From DASXUG01 sp964620425 (GTDB lineage: Bacteria; Pseudomonadota; Gammaproteobacteria; Burkholderiales; Methylophilaceae): 64,000 bases of DNA. The notes beneath the pieces are model-generated. The model was given only the letters and a program-made list of their open reading frames with translations, did no database searches and was not told the origin of the DNA. Made by a program: the position numbers and the translations under genes. The stretch lies in NCBI GenBank assembly GCA_964620425.1, contig CAZUGV010000002.1, positions 434,001 to 498,000 of the forward strand. Direction: 5' to 3'. This document shows positions 16,753 to 26,195 of this stretch, piece by piece (position 1 is the stretch's first letter; each line of letters begins with the position of its first letter).

Positions 16753-16907
16753 AATTGTTGGCCTATTTTTGGTTTGCGTGCCGAAACATTCAATTCTTAT
16801 GATATTTTGACGTTACTAGGGTTAGTAGAGATAGTTTATGCCGTAAATAGTTGGGCGTATCGTTAGTTTTTATTGTAATTTAGATTTTGTAAGTATGGAG
16901 TATGTAA

Positions 16908-19352
16908 ATGATTGCCACTAACATAAATTGGCCAGCCCCACCTTATTTCAGGTTGGCGATTGCTAATGATCAGACTGAGCCTGATCTTCTATGCTTGATT
17001 TATTTGAAAAATGGCGCAAAAACAATTGCCAATCTAATCGACTTGGAGTTGGAGCAATCGACTATTGTTGTTGAAAATCCTGATACAGGATTACAAGAGA
17101 GACTCAATTTTTCTGCAATTAACTCAGTGCAGTTGATTGATCCCGTAAGTTTGATTCGAGAAGACATTGAACTTGAGAAGCGCGCGCAGACACCATTAAC
17201 ACCTGTTGAGTTACAAATTTATCATATTGTTTTAAATAATGATGAAAAATTACAAGGGTATACCCAAGGCTATCACAACGTGGACGCAGGGTTGTTTATT
17301 TACCCTGTGACGAAAGACAACCAAGTTATTCGCACCTTTATTCCTAGAAATGCTATTCAACAATACAAAATTGGGCTTCGCCTTGGCGAGATTTTAATAG
17401 AAGAAAATCTGGCCGAAGCAGAAGATGTGGATAAAGCGCTGGAGCAGCAAATGGCTATTCGCGCCCAGCGAATCGGCGATTACCTATCAGAAAATCAAAT
17501 TATTTCAGCGGATGAATTAGCGATAGCCTTGAAGCTGCAAGAGCATAAGCCAATGCTCAAAATTGGCGAGGCACTTTTACAGCTTGGGCTGATTACAGCG
17601 GCTCAGTTAGATGCCGCATTAAACAAACAAAAAGAAGACCGAAAATTACCCCTTGGTAAAATACTGATTGAGATGGGTGTCATTGATCAGCGCGCGCTGA
17701 AGGGAGCGATGGCGAAAAAACTAGGCATCCCTTTTGTCAGCCTTGGCAAATTCAATTTTGATCCCAATGCTTTGCGATTAGTCCCCAGCCTATTTGCTAA
17801 AAAAGAGTTAATTGTGCCGCTGTGTCTGATTGACGGTGCGCTTATCGTTGCGCTGGAAGACCCCTTAAACTTTAAAGCACTGGATGAATTGCGCTTTAGC
17901 ACGCAGCTGAATGTCATTCCTGCCATGGCGTCGAAGGAGGACATTCAAGCTGCCATTGGCGCTTATTATCAAACTGGTGACCCTGAAGAGATGTTTGGCG
18001 GTGGTGATGCTGAAGCAGGTGAGGGATTTGTTAGTTTAGGGATTGATGATTTAGCGAGTAAACTTTTTGAAGAAAATGCCTCCTCAGTAGAAAACAGCGC
18101 AAGAGTTGAAGAACAAACCGTTACTGAGTCGGATAACACCTTGGTACAACTGGTGAATAAAATGATTTTAGATGCTCATAAAGATGGCGCATCTGATATT
18201 CATATTGAAACCTACCCAGATAAACGCAATACGCGTGTGCGTTTTCGAAAAGACGGCTCATTACAGGCATATTTGGAGATCCCCTCAAATTTTCGTAATG
18301 CCTTGATTTCTAGAATTAAAATTATGTCACAACTAGACATTTCAGAGCGTAGAAAACCCCAAGATGGCAAATTGGATTTCAAGCAATATGGCCCCGCTAA
18401 AATTGAATTACGGGTTGCCACCATCCCCACAGCGAACGGCTTAGAAGATGTCGTGATGCGGGTGCTTGCTGCTGCGAAACCAGTCCCTGTAGATAAATTG
18501 GGTTTAGATGACGAAAAATTAACCGTGTTGAAAAAAGTGGTGCAACGTCCGTACGGCTTAGTGTTGGTATGTGGGCCGACTGGTTCAGGTAAAACAACCA
18601 CGCTGCATTCACTTCTCGGTTACATCAATACCCCAGAACGCAAAATCTGGACCGCGGAAGATCCAGTGGAAATTACCCAAGCAGGTTTAAGGCAGGTGCA
18701 AGTTAACGCTAAGATAGGCTGGACCTTTGCGAATGCGATGCGGAGCTTTTTACGTGCCGATCCAGATGTGATTATGGTGGGTGAAATGCGTGACCAAGAA
18801 ACCACAAAGATTGGCATTGAAGCATCGTTGACGGGGCATTTAGTGTTATCAACGCTACACACCAACAGCGCTCCAGAGAGTATTGTGCGTATGTTGGATT
18901 TAGGGATGGATCCATTTAACTTTGCAGATGCCTTACTCGCAATTCTTGCACAACGTTTAGCGAAAGCGCTATGCCCAAAATGCAAAGAAGCATACACCCC
19001 AGACGATGTTGAGCTTGAAGAACTCGCGCTAGAGTACGCTAGCAATACAAGCTGGAATCATCTTGAAGTGATGGCTGCTTGGAAAAAAGCCGATGGTCAG
19101 CACCAGTTAAATATGCATCGGGCAAAAGGTTGCTCACATTGCAACAACACTGGTTACAAAGGTCGTCTCGGTTTATATGAGCTGATGACGGTAGATTCAG
19201 AAACCAAGCACTTAATTCAAACCCGTGCGCCCATCACTGAATTGTTAGCACAAGCGTTAGAAAGTGGTATGCGTACCTTGAAGCAAGATGGTATTCATAA
19301 AGTGCTTCAAGGCAATACTGATATTGCACAAGTGCGCGCAGTTTGTAGTTAA
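16908..19352 (+). CDS. GspE/PilB-family ATPase with four MshEN-like motifs
   Basis: An 814-residue traffic ATPase. Residues 1-150 form an N-terminal region I do not recognise. Residues about 157-280 hold four repeats of the MshEN pattern (RLGEILIEENL..., RIGDYLSENQI..., KIGEALLQLGL..., PLGKILIEMGV...), the module that binds c-di-GMP in MshE. The motor follows: GPTGSGKTTT near 556, an Asp box (EDPVE), GEMRDQET Walker B, STLHTN His box, and CPKC/CSHC zinc cysteines. GGAG lies seven bases before the ATG. Its gene precedes the MSHA cluster and is separated from mshE by a hairpin, so it may be an additional motor or regulator for the same pilus. mshE itself is present, so it is not the only extension ATPase. 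Confidence 0.88.
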   Translation: MIATNINWPAPPYFRLAIANDQTEPDLLCLIYLKNGAKTIANLIDLELEQSTIVVENPDTGLQERLNFSAINSVQLIDPVSLIREDIELEKRAQTPLTPVELQIYHIVLNNDEKLQGYTQGYHNVDAGLFIYPVTKDNQVIRTFIPRNAIQQYKIGLRLGEILIEENLAEAEDVDKALEQQMAIRAQRIGDYLSENQIISADELAIALKLQEHKPMLKIGEALLQLGLITAAQLDAALNKQKEDRKLPLGKILIEMGVIDQRALKGAMAKKLGIPFVSLGKFNFDPNALRLVPSLFAKKELIVPLCLIDGALIVALEDPLNFKALDELRFSTQLNVIPAMASKEDIQAAIGAYYQTGDPEEMFGGGDAEAGEGFVSLGIDDLASKLFEENASSVENSARVEEQTVTESDNTLVQLVNKMILDAHKDGASDIHIETYPDKRNTRVRFRKDGSLQAYLEIPSNFRNALISRIKIMSQLDISERRKPQDGKLDFKQYGPAKIELRVATIPTANGLEDVVMRVLAAAKPVPVDKLGLDDEKLTVLKKVVQRPYGLVLVCGPTGSGKTTTLHSLLGYINTPERKIWTAEDPVEITQAGLRQVQVNAKIGWTFANAMRSFLRADPDVIMVGEMRDQETTKIGIEASLTGHLVLSTLHTNSAPESIVRMLDLGMDPFNFADALLAILAQRLAKALCPKCKEAYTPDDVELEELALEYASNTSWNHLEVMAAWKKADGQHQLNMHRAKGCSHCNNTGYKGRLGLYELMTVDSETKHLIQTRAPITELLAQALESGMRTLKQDGIHKVLQGNTDIAQVRAVCS

Positions 19353-19386
19353 GGCGCGCTCAAATTTGAAGTCTGCTAAAAATTAA

Positions 19387-19428
19387 GCATACGCCTCGCC
19401 GCAACAGAGTTGTTGATGAGGCGTATGC
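19387..19428. terminator. Long hairpin between the two ATPase genes
   Basis: GCATACGCCTC (19387-19397) and GAGGCGTATGC (19418-19428) pair perfectly, and CAACA/TGTTG inside extends the stem around a GAGT loop. After the right arm on the plus strand there is only AAAAG; on the minus strand TTAATTTTT follows. It probably ends the upstream ATPase transcript, though the U-run is on the other strand. 19429-19600 shows no clear promoter by eye. Confidence 0.55.
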
Positions 19429-19600
19429 AAAAGTCACCCAGCTTTATTTCAACGCTAGGATTTATTCCAACGCAAGACTAAACCTTTGTTTTAGGTTCAT
19501 TCAAATAATCAAAATAGCCAGTAGAAACGCCCTTGTTCAGTAGATTGGCACTTCATTGGGTGCTGTATTCTGTCACTTAATCGATCAAAGTGGGGTAATT

Positions 19601-21304
19601 ATGGCACGTCCAGAGAAAGTTAGACTGGGTGATATGCTGGTTCAGCAGGGCTTGATTTCGGCTGAACAATTAGAAAACGGGCTGCAAGAACAAAAGCGCA
19701 CAGGCTTGAAATTAGGCCGTGTACTTGTGGATAGCGGATACGTGACTGAACGCAAAATTGCGGAGGCATTGGCACGTCAATTGGCTTTGCCGTTTTTAGA
19801 TTTAAGCAACTTTAATGTAAAAACTGAGATTGTGCAGAAACTACCTGAGGCGCAAGCAAGACGCTTTCGTGCCGTGGTGCTTGAGGATCGGGGTAGTAGC
19901 TATTTGGTGGGGATGGCAGACCCATCTGATTTATTTGCATATGATGAAATTTCTCGCGTATTACGTCGTGAAATTGAATTGGCGGCGGTGCAAGAAAGCG
20001 CTATTTTACCGATTATTGAGCGCATGTATCGCCGTACTGAAGAAATCTCCAGCCTTGCTTTAGAGTTGGGGCAAGATTTAGGCGATAGCGCGATTGATTT
20101 TGCAACCTTGGGCGCAAACCCAAGTTTAGAAGAAGCGCCCGTTGTTAAACTGTTGCAGACAATTTTTGATGATGCAGTACAGGTGCATGCTTCGGATATT
20201 CACATCGAGCCACAAGAAAACAAGCTGCATATTCGCTTTCGTATTGATGGTGTAATGCATTTACAAACACAGGCCGATTTAAAAATTAGCACGGCTTTGG
20301 TGCTACGGTTAAAGCTGATGTCGGGTTTGGATATTTCAGAAAAACGCTTGCCGCAAGATGGTCGTTTTGCCATTAAAGTAAAAGGTTTGCCTGTTGATAT
20401 TCGTATTTCTACCATGCCTACGCAATATGGCGAATCTGTGGTAATGCGTTTGTTGATTCAAAATACCAGCGGATTCTCGCTTGAGAAGCTGGGAATGCCA
20501 GCCGATATGCTGACTCGCTTCCGCAAATTGATACATAAATCTAATGGCATGGTGTTGGTAACAGGGCCCACAGGTAGCGGTAAAACCACCACACTGTATG
20601 CGGCTTTAAACGAGCTTAACTCGCTTGCCAATAAAATTATCACGGTGGAAGATCCTGTGGAATATCGACTAGCGGGCATTAACCAAGTGCAAGTGAACGA
20701 AAAAATTGACCTAGATTTTGCACGTGTGCTCAGAACTACACTGCGCCAAGACCCCGATATTATTTTAGTGGGTGAGATGCGTGACCAAGAAACCGCGCAA
20801 ATTGGCTTACGTGCCGCCATGACAGGTCACTTGGTGCTTTCTACTTTACATACCAATGATGCCATGACCGCGCCAGTGCGTCTAATTGATATGGGTGCGC
20901 CGCGCTTTATGGTGGCAATGTCGATTCTAGGTGTGTTAGCCCAGCGGTTGGTGCGCTTGATTTGTACCAATTGTGTTGAAGATTACACGCCAGAGCCTAT
21001 TGAACAAAACTGGTTAAAACAAGCGATAGGTGAATCAGCGCTATCGCAAAAATTCGCACATGGTAGAGGCTGCAGCCATTGCAATGGCACTGGTTATCAA
21101 GGTCGTATGGGCGTATATGAGTTGTTAGAAATGAATAATGATTTGGTGGATGCCGCAAATCATCACGACACGAATCATTTTATTAAACTCGCGCGCGAAA
21201 AAATGGCAGGTAATACGCTACGCAACCAAGCCATGCGTTTAGTGTTTGCCAAAAAAACCACCGTGGCAGAAGCCATGAAAATTAGTAATCAGCTTGATGA
21301 TTAA
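19601..21304 (+). CDS. mshE: MSHA pilus extension ATPase MshE
   Basis: A 567-residue GspE/PilB-type hexameric ATPase that powers pilus extension at the inner membrane. The first 65 residues contain two MshEN motifs (RLGDMLVQQGLISAEQLENGL and KLGRVLVDSGYVTERKIAEAL), the c-di-GMP-binding module described for MshE. Then GPTGSGKTTT near 322, EDPVE, GEMRDQET, STLHTND, and zinc-type cysteines CTNC/CSHC. I start at the ATG at 19601 with GGGG six bases upstream, rather than 15 codons earlier. First gene of the E-G-F-pilin run; mshG begins 21 bp later. Confidence 0.93.
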   Translation: MARPEKVRLGDMLVQQGLISAEQLENGLQEQKRTGLKLGRVLVDSGYVTERKIAEALARQLALPFLDLSNFNVKTEIVQKLPEAQARRFRAVVLEDRGSSYLVGMADPSDLFAYDEISRVLRREIELAAVQESAILPIIERMYRRTEEISSLALELGQDLGDSAIDFATLGANPSLEEAPVVKLLQTIFDDAVQVHASDIHIEPQENKLHIRFRIDGVMHLQTQADLKISTALVLRLKLMSGLDISEKRLPQDGRFAIKVKGLPVDIRISTMPTQYGESVVMRLLIQNTSGFSLEKLGMPADMLTRFRKLIHKSNGMVLVTGPTGSGKTTTLYAALNELNSLANKIITVEDPVEYRLAGINQVQVNEKIDLDFARVLRTTLRQDPDIILVGEMRDQETAQIGLRAAMTGHLVLSTLHTNDAMTAPVRLIDMGAPRFMVAMSILGVLAQRLVRLICTNCVEDYTPEPIEQNWLKQAIGESALSQKFAHGRGCSHCNGTGYQGRMGVYELLEMNNDLVDAANHHDTNHFIKLAREKMAGNTLRNQAMRLVFAKKTTVAEAMKISNQLDD

Positions 21305-21325
21305 GCATAGGAATAAGATTTAGCC

Positions 21326-22546
21326 ATGCCATTTTTCGCATATACAGGTCGTGATGCAGGCGGCAGCCTAGTCAAAGGTGTGCTCGAAAGCACAGACAGT
21401 AGCTCGCTGGTCAATTTGCTACTCAGCAGCAATATTACGCCTATTGATATATCAGAAAAGGCAAAAACGACAGTAACTGAAAAAAATGACTCTATTTTTA
21501 AAGAGAAAATTCAATCGATTGATGTTATGTTGTTTAGTCGTCAAATGTATACGCTATTAAAGGCGGGCATCCCGATGATGAACGCCTTGGGTGGCTTGCA
21601 GGCATCTACTCAAAATAAAGCCTTTGCCGCGGTGATTGGCGAGTTACGTGTAAGCCTAGATAGCGGACGTGAGCTTTCAGCCGCATTACGCGAACACCCC
21701 AAAGTATTTAATAATTTTTACGTCAACATGGTGCGTGTGGGCGAAACCACGGGCATGTTGGATCAGATTTTTCTGCGCTTATTTGGCTACATTGAGTTTG
21801 AGCGCTTTATGCGCGATCAAATTAAAGCCGCGCTTCGTTATCCAACCTTTGTCATTATTGCCATGATAGTGGCGATTGCCATTGTGAATGTATTTGTCAT
21901 CCCTGCATTTTCTAAAGTGTTTGATAGCATGCACGCAGAACTGCCGCCGCTGACCAAGTTATTGTTGGGTTTATCAAACTTCACCATACATTATTGGCCT
22001 TATTTGCTGGGGAGTATTGTCGTTGTTGTTTACGGATTTAAACAGTTTATTACCAACCCTTATGGGCGCTATAAATGGCACCGTTTTATTTTAAAAACGC
22101 CCATTGCAGGCAAAATTGTACATAAAGGTACGATGGCGCGATTTGCACGCAGTTTTGCATTAGCGACCAAAAATGGCGTACCCATTACACAAGCATTAAA
22201 CCTTGTGTCACAAACGGTCGATAATGACTATATCGGGCAAAAAATTGATGAAATGCGGATGGGGGTGGAGCGTGGTGAAACTATTTTACGCACTGCCAAT
22301 AATAGCGGTGTGTTTAATCCATTGGTGCTACAAATGATAGCCGTGGGCGAGGAATCAGGCTCACTCGATGATTTAATGCAAGAAGTTGCTGATATGTACC
22401 AACGTGATGTGGAATATGAAATTAAAACGTTAGGCGCCCAAATTGAGCCAATTTTAATCATATTTTTAGGGATGATGGTGTTGATTCTAGCATTAGGTAT
22501 TTTCTTGCCAATATGGGATTTAGGCAAAGTCGCCTTGCACCAATAG
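21326..22546 (+). CDS. mshG: MSHA pilus inner-membrane platform protein MshG
   Basis: A 406-residue GspF/PilC-family protein. It starts MPFFAYTGRDAGG, as is usual for the family, and has two repeated T2SSF domains (about 70-190 and 270-395: SRQMYTLLKAGIP and FARSFALATKNGVP). Hydrophobic segments lie near 170-195, 220-245 and 375-400. It anchors the ATPase at the inner membrane. It follows mshE and ends one base before mshF. Confidence 0.93.
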   Translation: MPFFAYTGRDAGGSLVKGVLESTDSSSLVNLLLSSNITPIDISEKAKTTVTEKNDSIFKEKIQSIDVMLFSRQMYTLLKAGIPMMNALGGLQASTQNKAFAAVIGELRVSLDSGRELSAALREHPKVFNNFYVNMVRVGETTGMLDQIFLRLFGYIEFERFMRDQIKAALRYPTFVIIAMIVAIAIVNVFVIPAFSKVFDSMHAELPPLTKLLLGLSNFTIHYWPYLLGSIVVVVYGFKQFITNPYGRYKWHRFILKTPIAGKIVHKGTMARFARSFALATKNGVPITQALNLVSQTVDNDYIGQKIDEMRMGVERGETILRTANNSGVFNPLVLQMIAVGEESGSLDDLMQEVADMYQRDVEYEIKTLGAQIEPILIIFLGMMVLILALGIFLPIWDLGKVALHQ

Positions 22547-22547
22547 T

Positions 22548-23042
22548 ATGGGAAAAGTGAGGGATTTTAGGCTGCCAAGTTTGCCTATTGTGCAATGGGT
22601 CATGCTGGCGCTAGTGCTGATTGCGTTCACCATGGTCATCTATGAAGTGCAGGATTTAAAGCGGCAAATTAGGCAGGCGAATTATCTCGCGGTGATGAGC
22701 AATTTAAAAGCTGCATTGATAGAGCGTTGGGTAGAAACACAGTTGTTTCCAAAGTCTAAGCCACAACTGGTAGGTGCAAATGCGGTAATAGAGTATCGGG
22801 CAACCTTATTTAACCCGATGCGTCTGTTAAAGCAAGTGCCAGAAAACTACTTGGGTGCGTTAAATAAAGCGCCTAACAATGCAAAAGATGTATGGTTTTT
22901 TAATAGCAAGCAAAATTGTTTGGTGTATGTCAATGCGAGTGGCAAGCCAATCCCACATCCGCTGGTAACGGGAAGTTTAACGCGGGGCATGATAGGTGGG
23001 CTGGATATAGCACCAAACACTGGCAACAACGTGATGCAATAA
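22548..23042 (+). CDS. mshF: MSHA biogenesis protein MshF-like
   Basis: A 164-residue protein with one N-terminal membrane segment (IVQWVMLALVLIAFTMVIY, about 14-32) followed by a coiled-coil-like stretch and a periplasmic domain with GAL-N-AP and WFFN motifs. Overall sequence is poorly conserved. The call rests on length, topology and its place between mshG and the pilins, where MshF sits in Vibrio-type loci. It has no prepilin cleavage site. Confidence 0.7.
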   Translation: MGKVRDFRLPSLPIVQWVMLALVLIAFTMVIYEVQDLKRQIRQANYLAVMSNLKAALIERWVETQLFPKSKPQLVGANAVIEYRATLFNPMRLLKQVPENYLGALNKAPNNAKDVWFFNSKQNCLVYVNASGKPIPHPLVTGSLTRGMIGGLDIAPNTGNNVMQ

Positions 23043-23064
23043 AAGTTTAAACAGGAGTAAGAAA

Positions 23065-23625
23065 ATGGAAACTAAACGGATCGAAAGCAGAAAGATGATG
23101 AGCGCAAAAGGGTTTACCTTAATAGAGCTCATTGTCGTGATTGTCATTTTGGCAACATTGGCGGCCGTCGCGCTACCACGTTTTACCAGTTTGCAACGGG
23201 ATGCACGCATCGCCAAACTGAATGCGGCAAGGGGGGCTGTCACGGCTGCATCAGCACTGGTGCATTCAACCTTGTTAGCACGCAATGGGCAGGCAGATAC
23301 AGCAGTGTGTCCCAATACGGGCATTATAGCCAACAACAACACCAGTGTTTGTTCAGAATCTGGGGTTATCACGGTGGCGAATGCATACCCAGCAGTCACT
23401 GCATTTGGTACGGCAGGTATATTAAGTGCCGCAGGTCTGACCACTATTTTTAACCCTACCCAAGAGCAATTGCAGGCAGAGGGCTATGATTATATTGTCA
23501 GCGGAGCAGATGCAATATTTCAAGTCATTGGCGGCGCTAGCCCAGCTAACTGTTCATTTATTTATACCCAAGCCGTACCCAATGCAGCACCAGCAATTAG
23601 TGGTATTACCACATCAGGTTGTTGA
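23065..23625 (+). CDS. MSHA-type prepilin (MshB/MshA-like)
   Basis: A 186-residue type IV prepilin. A 16-residue leader ends in Gly, followed by FTLIELIVVIVILATLAAVALP with Glu at +5. Cysteines occur at the C-terminus, including the last residue (TTSGC). AGGAG lies eight bases before the ATG. Longer than the next pilin; by position it corresponds to mshB, but it could be a second major-type pilin. Confidence 0.88.
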   Translation: METKRIESRKMMSAKGFTLIELIVVIVILATLAAVALPRFTSLQRDARIAKLNAARGAVTAASALVHSTLLARNGQADTAVCPNTGIIANNNTSVCSESGVITVANAYPAVTAFGTAGILSAAGLTTIFNPTQEQLQAEGYDYIVSGADAIFQVIGGASPANCSFIYTQAVPNAAPAISGITTSGC

Positions 23626-23692
23626 TTTTTGGATTGTATTTTTTTAAAACTTTTTAATTTGTTGTTTATTTTTTAATGAAGGAGTCGTAGAA

Positions 23693-24142
23693 ATGAAGAA
23701 ACAATCAGGTTTTACCTTGGTCGAGTTAATTGTTGTCATTGTAATTTTAGGGATTTTGGCAGCCACGGCATTGCCAAAATTTATTAGTGTGACCAACCAA
23801 GCCCGAAAAGCTTCAATCAATGGACTTGCTGGTGGTTTACGCTCAGCTGTTGCACTTGTGCAAGCCAAAGCGATTGCTGAGGGTGACACAGCAGCAGGCA
23901 CCGTAGAAATGGCAGATGGCAGCACACCCACCACAACTGCTAAGTTATTCCCCACGGCGAATGATGCTGGCATTAAGGCAGCACTGCAATCCACAGATGG
24001 TTTTGTGATGACTGGCCCAGTTGCAGGTCTTGTTACTTTCAATTTCACAACGGCTGTTGCTAACTGCTTTGTAACCTACGATGACGGCACTACAACACCC
24101 GCCAATGCAGGTAAAGTCGTTGTCACAGATGGTGGTTGCTAG
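23693..24142 (+). CDS. mshA: MSHA-type major prepilin
   Basis: A 149-residue prepilin with a very short leader (MKKQSG) and mature start FTLVELIVVIVILGILAATALP. The body is Ala/Thr-rich with a C-terminal pair of cysteines (ANCF and final GGC) that can close the pilin D-loop. AAGGAG precedes the ATG. It is preceded by a 67-bp T-rich gap, which suggests independent translation. Size, leader and position fit the major subunit; the assignment of A versus B between the two pilins is an inference. Confidence 0.88.
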   Translation: MKKQSGFTLVELIVVIVILGILAATALPKFISVTNQARKASINGLAGGLRSAVALVQAKAIAEGDTAAGTVEMADGSTPTTTAKLFPTANDAGIKAALQSTDGFVMTGPVAGLVTFNFTTAVANCFVTYDDGTTTPANAGKVVVTDGGC

Positions 24143-24180
24143 ATAGTTTTAGTGGCGCTCAGTATTGAGTCGAGTGTATT

Positions 24181-24639
24181 TTGAAACGACAACAGGGCTA
24201 TACCATTGTTGAGTTAATTGCCGTCATCACCATCGTTGGCATTTTGGCAGCGGTGGCGGGGCCGAAGATGCTCGGCAATGATACGTTTGTAGCCCGTGGG
24301 GTATATAGCACCATACTTTCTGGCATTCGGTTAGCGCAAAAAACGGCCATTGCACAACGCAGAACTGTGTACGTTAACCTAAACACCACAACCCGCGTGT
24401 TGTGTTTGGGTTACGATGCCGCGTGTACTAGCCCCGTGCTTGACCCAGCCACCCAAGCCGCTTATAGCAAAACATTTCCGAGTACAGTCACGCTCACAGC
24501 CTCCAGAAATGATTTAGCGTTTGCGAGTGAAGGCTACCCAACCAACTGGAATGATACTGTGATTACTGTTCAAAACAATGTTGCAACAGAAGCTGCACGT
24601 ACGATTACCGTGTGGAGAATCACAGGTTATGCCCAGTAA
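24181..24639 (+). CDS. mshC: MSHA minor prepilin MshC-like (GspH type)
   Basis: A 152-residue prepilin-like protein: MKRQQG leader, then YTIVELIAVITIVGILAAVAGP. It starts at a TTG; a stop codon lies five codons upstream in frame and no other ATG/GTG precedes the leader, so TTG is the only usual choice. No strong ribosome-binding site is visible. The body resembles minor pilins of the GspH/FimT type. Its 3' end overlaps the mshD start. Confidence 0.8.
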   Translation: MKRQQGYTIVELIAVITIVGILAAVAGPKMLGNDTFVARGVYSTILSGIRLAQKTAIAQRRTVYVNLNTTTRVLCLGYDAACTSPVLDPATQAAYSKTFPSTVTLTASRNDLAFASEGYPTNWNDTVITVQNNVATEAARTITVWRITGYAQ

Positions 24640-25324
24640 TTTAACGGATTTCATTGACATTAATCACGCTAAGAATCAACAAGTTAGTGTCAAAAAAATC
24701 AATCAAAAGCTTGGGGTGAGGCAATTTGGTGTGACTCAAAGTGGTGTGACTCAAAGTGGTGTCACGTTAGTTGAGCTCATTGTATTTATTGTGATTGTTA
24801 GCTTGGCAGTTGTGGGGGTGCTAAAAACGTTGGAAATCACTGGGCGTAGCAGTGTTGACCCAATGGTTAGTAAACAGGCGCTCTCGATTGCGGAATCTTT
24901 GCTCAATGAAATTGAACAGCAGCCTTTCACCTATTGCGACCCTGATGATGCTAACGCTTCTACGTCAACTTCAATCGCAGGCTGTGCGGGAATTTCTCAA
25001 GATAATAACGGCGGAAGTTTAGGGCCTGTTCCAAACACTGAAACCCGCTACAGCAATACCAACCCTTTTGATAATGTGGCCGATTACAATGGCTTTACCA
25101 TGCCAGACGCAAGTTGTTCAGGTATTTGCTTGGCGGGTGATAATGTCCCGTTGCCTAATTTAACGGGTTACTCAGCGACCGTGACGATTTCCCGCGTTGG
25201 CAATATTGCACCCTTTGCACTAACGGCAGATGCGATACTTAAAATCACCGTGGATGTGACTGGTCCAGCCAACACTAAAGTTAAATTAACAGGGTATCGG
25301 GTGAGATATGCACCTAACCTCTAA
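24629..25324 (+). CDS. mshD: MSHA minor prepilin MshD with an expanded leader
   Basis: Prepilin with mature start VTLVELIVFIVIVSLAVVGVL after a Gly. From the ATG at 24629, which overlaps mshC, the leader is 44 residues, far longer than usual. Its last part is built from a repeated VTQSG. An in-frame GTG at 24716 would shorten the leader to about 15 residues and is a serious alternative start. The body has cysteines (FTYCDPDD, SIAGCAG, SCSGIC), typical of MshD. It overlaps mshO by 17 bp. Confidence 0.8.
   Translation: MPSNLTDFIDINHAKNQQVSVKKINQKLGVRQFGVTQSGVTQSGVTLVELIVFIVIVSLAVVGVLKTLEITGRSSVDPMVSKQALSIAESLLNEIEQQPFTYCDPDDANASTSTSIAGCAGISQDNNGGSLGPVPNTETRYSNTNPFDNVADYNGFTMPDASCSGICLAGDNVPLPNLTGYSATVTISRVGNIAPFALTADAILKITVDVTGPANTKVKLTGYRVRYAPNL
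24728..24765 (+). repeat. 15-bp tandem repeat in the mshD leader
   Basis: GGTGTGACTCAAAGT occurs twice in a row and is followed by a partial third copy (GGTGTCACG), encoding GVTQS-GVTQS-GVT. The unit repeats the Gly that precedes the prepilin cleavage site. Confidence 0.85.
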
Positions 25325-26195
25325 ACCATTGATTAAACAAGCGCGTGGCTTCACGCTGGTTGAGCTGATTGTGGTGATGGTCATCACAGGCATTTTAGCC
25401 GCTGGTGGTGTCATGTTTATTCGTAACCCCTTGCAATCGTATTTAGATACAGAAACACGGGCAGCGCTCACTGATTTAGCTGATGGCGCGTTACGGAGAA
25501 TGTCGCGCGGCATAGAGCGTGCATTACCCAACAGCATACGTGTGGCTGGCATTTGCGATGGCGCAAGCGATTGTATAGTGGAATATGTTGCCATTCAAAA
25601 TGCAGGGCGTTACCGCGCAGAAGTCGGTACGCTCAACCCACTTTATTTGCCGCATAGTGCTGCGGATCCATTGGATTTTACTGCAAATACCGATACTTTT
25701 GATGTATTAGGTCCTTCTATTGGCGGTGTAAATACGGCCACTGATCAGCTAGTTATCTTGAATTTGGGCGTACCAGGGGCAGATGTATATGAAGGTTCTA
25801 ATAGAAGGGCGATCACTTCTGTAACAACTGACGCTACTTGGACAGAGACAAAAATTGGATTTGCAGGATCAAGTCCATTTCCATTTCAATCGCCCAGCAG
25901 CCGATTTTACATTGTAAGAACGCCCACCTCTTTTGCGTGTGATATGACCAACAAAAAATTATTGCGCTACGATGGCTATGCATTTCAGGCAAGCCAACCC
26001 GCTAGTATTGCGGCGCTCTCCACCACAACTGGCAGCGGGAATACGACTTTGTTAGCCGATAAGCTCAGTTATTGCAAAATAACCTATGCCAACACCAACC
26101 AAAGAAACGGCATTCTAAGTATAGCGTTGGCATTTACCAACAACGGCGCAAATGTGCGGTTAATGCATCAAGTCAGGGTTATCAATTCACCATGA
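25308..26195 (+). CDS. mshO: MSHA minor prepilin MshO
   Basis: A 295-residue prepilin: leader of 14 residues ending ARG, then FTLVELIVVMVITGILAAGGVMFI. Long body with Cys pairs (GICDGASDC, and FACDM/LSYCK) as in MshO. The ATG is preceded by GGGTGAG. It overlaps mshD at its 5' end and mshP (ATGA) at its 3' end, so C-D-O-P are coupled minor-pilin genes of the pilus tip complex. Confidence 0.88.
   Translation: MHLTSKPLIKQARGFTLVELIVVMVITGILAAGGVMFIRNPLQSYLDTETRAALTDLADGALRRMSRGIERALPNSIRVAGICDGASDCIVEYVAIQNAGRYRAEVGTLNPLYLPHSAADPLDFTANTDTFDVLGPSIGGVNTATDQLVILNLGVPGADVYEGSNRRAITSVTTDATWTETKIGFAGSSPFPFQSPSSRFYIVRTPTSFACDMTNKKLLRYDGYAFQASQPASIAALSTTTGSGNTTLLADKLSYCKITYANTNQRNGILSIALAFTNNGANVRLMHQVRVINSP

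Noticed and set aside
19545..19562. TGGCAC...GGGTGC as a sigma-54 promoter for mshE
   Set aside because: GG-to-GC spacing does not fit the required 10 bases.
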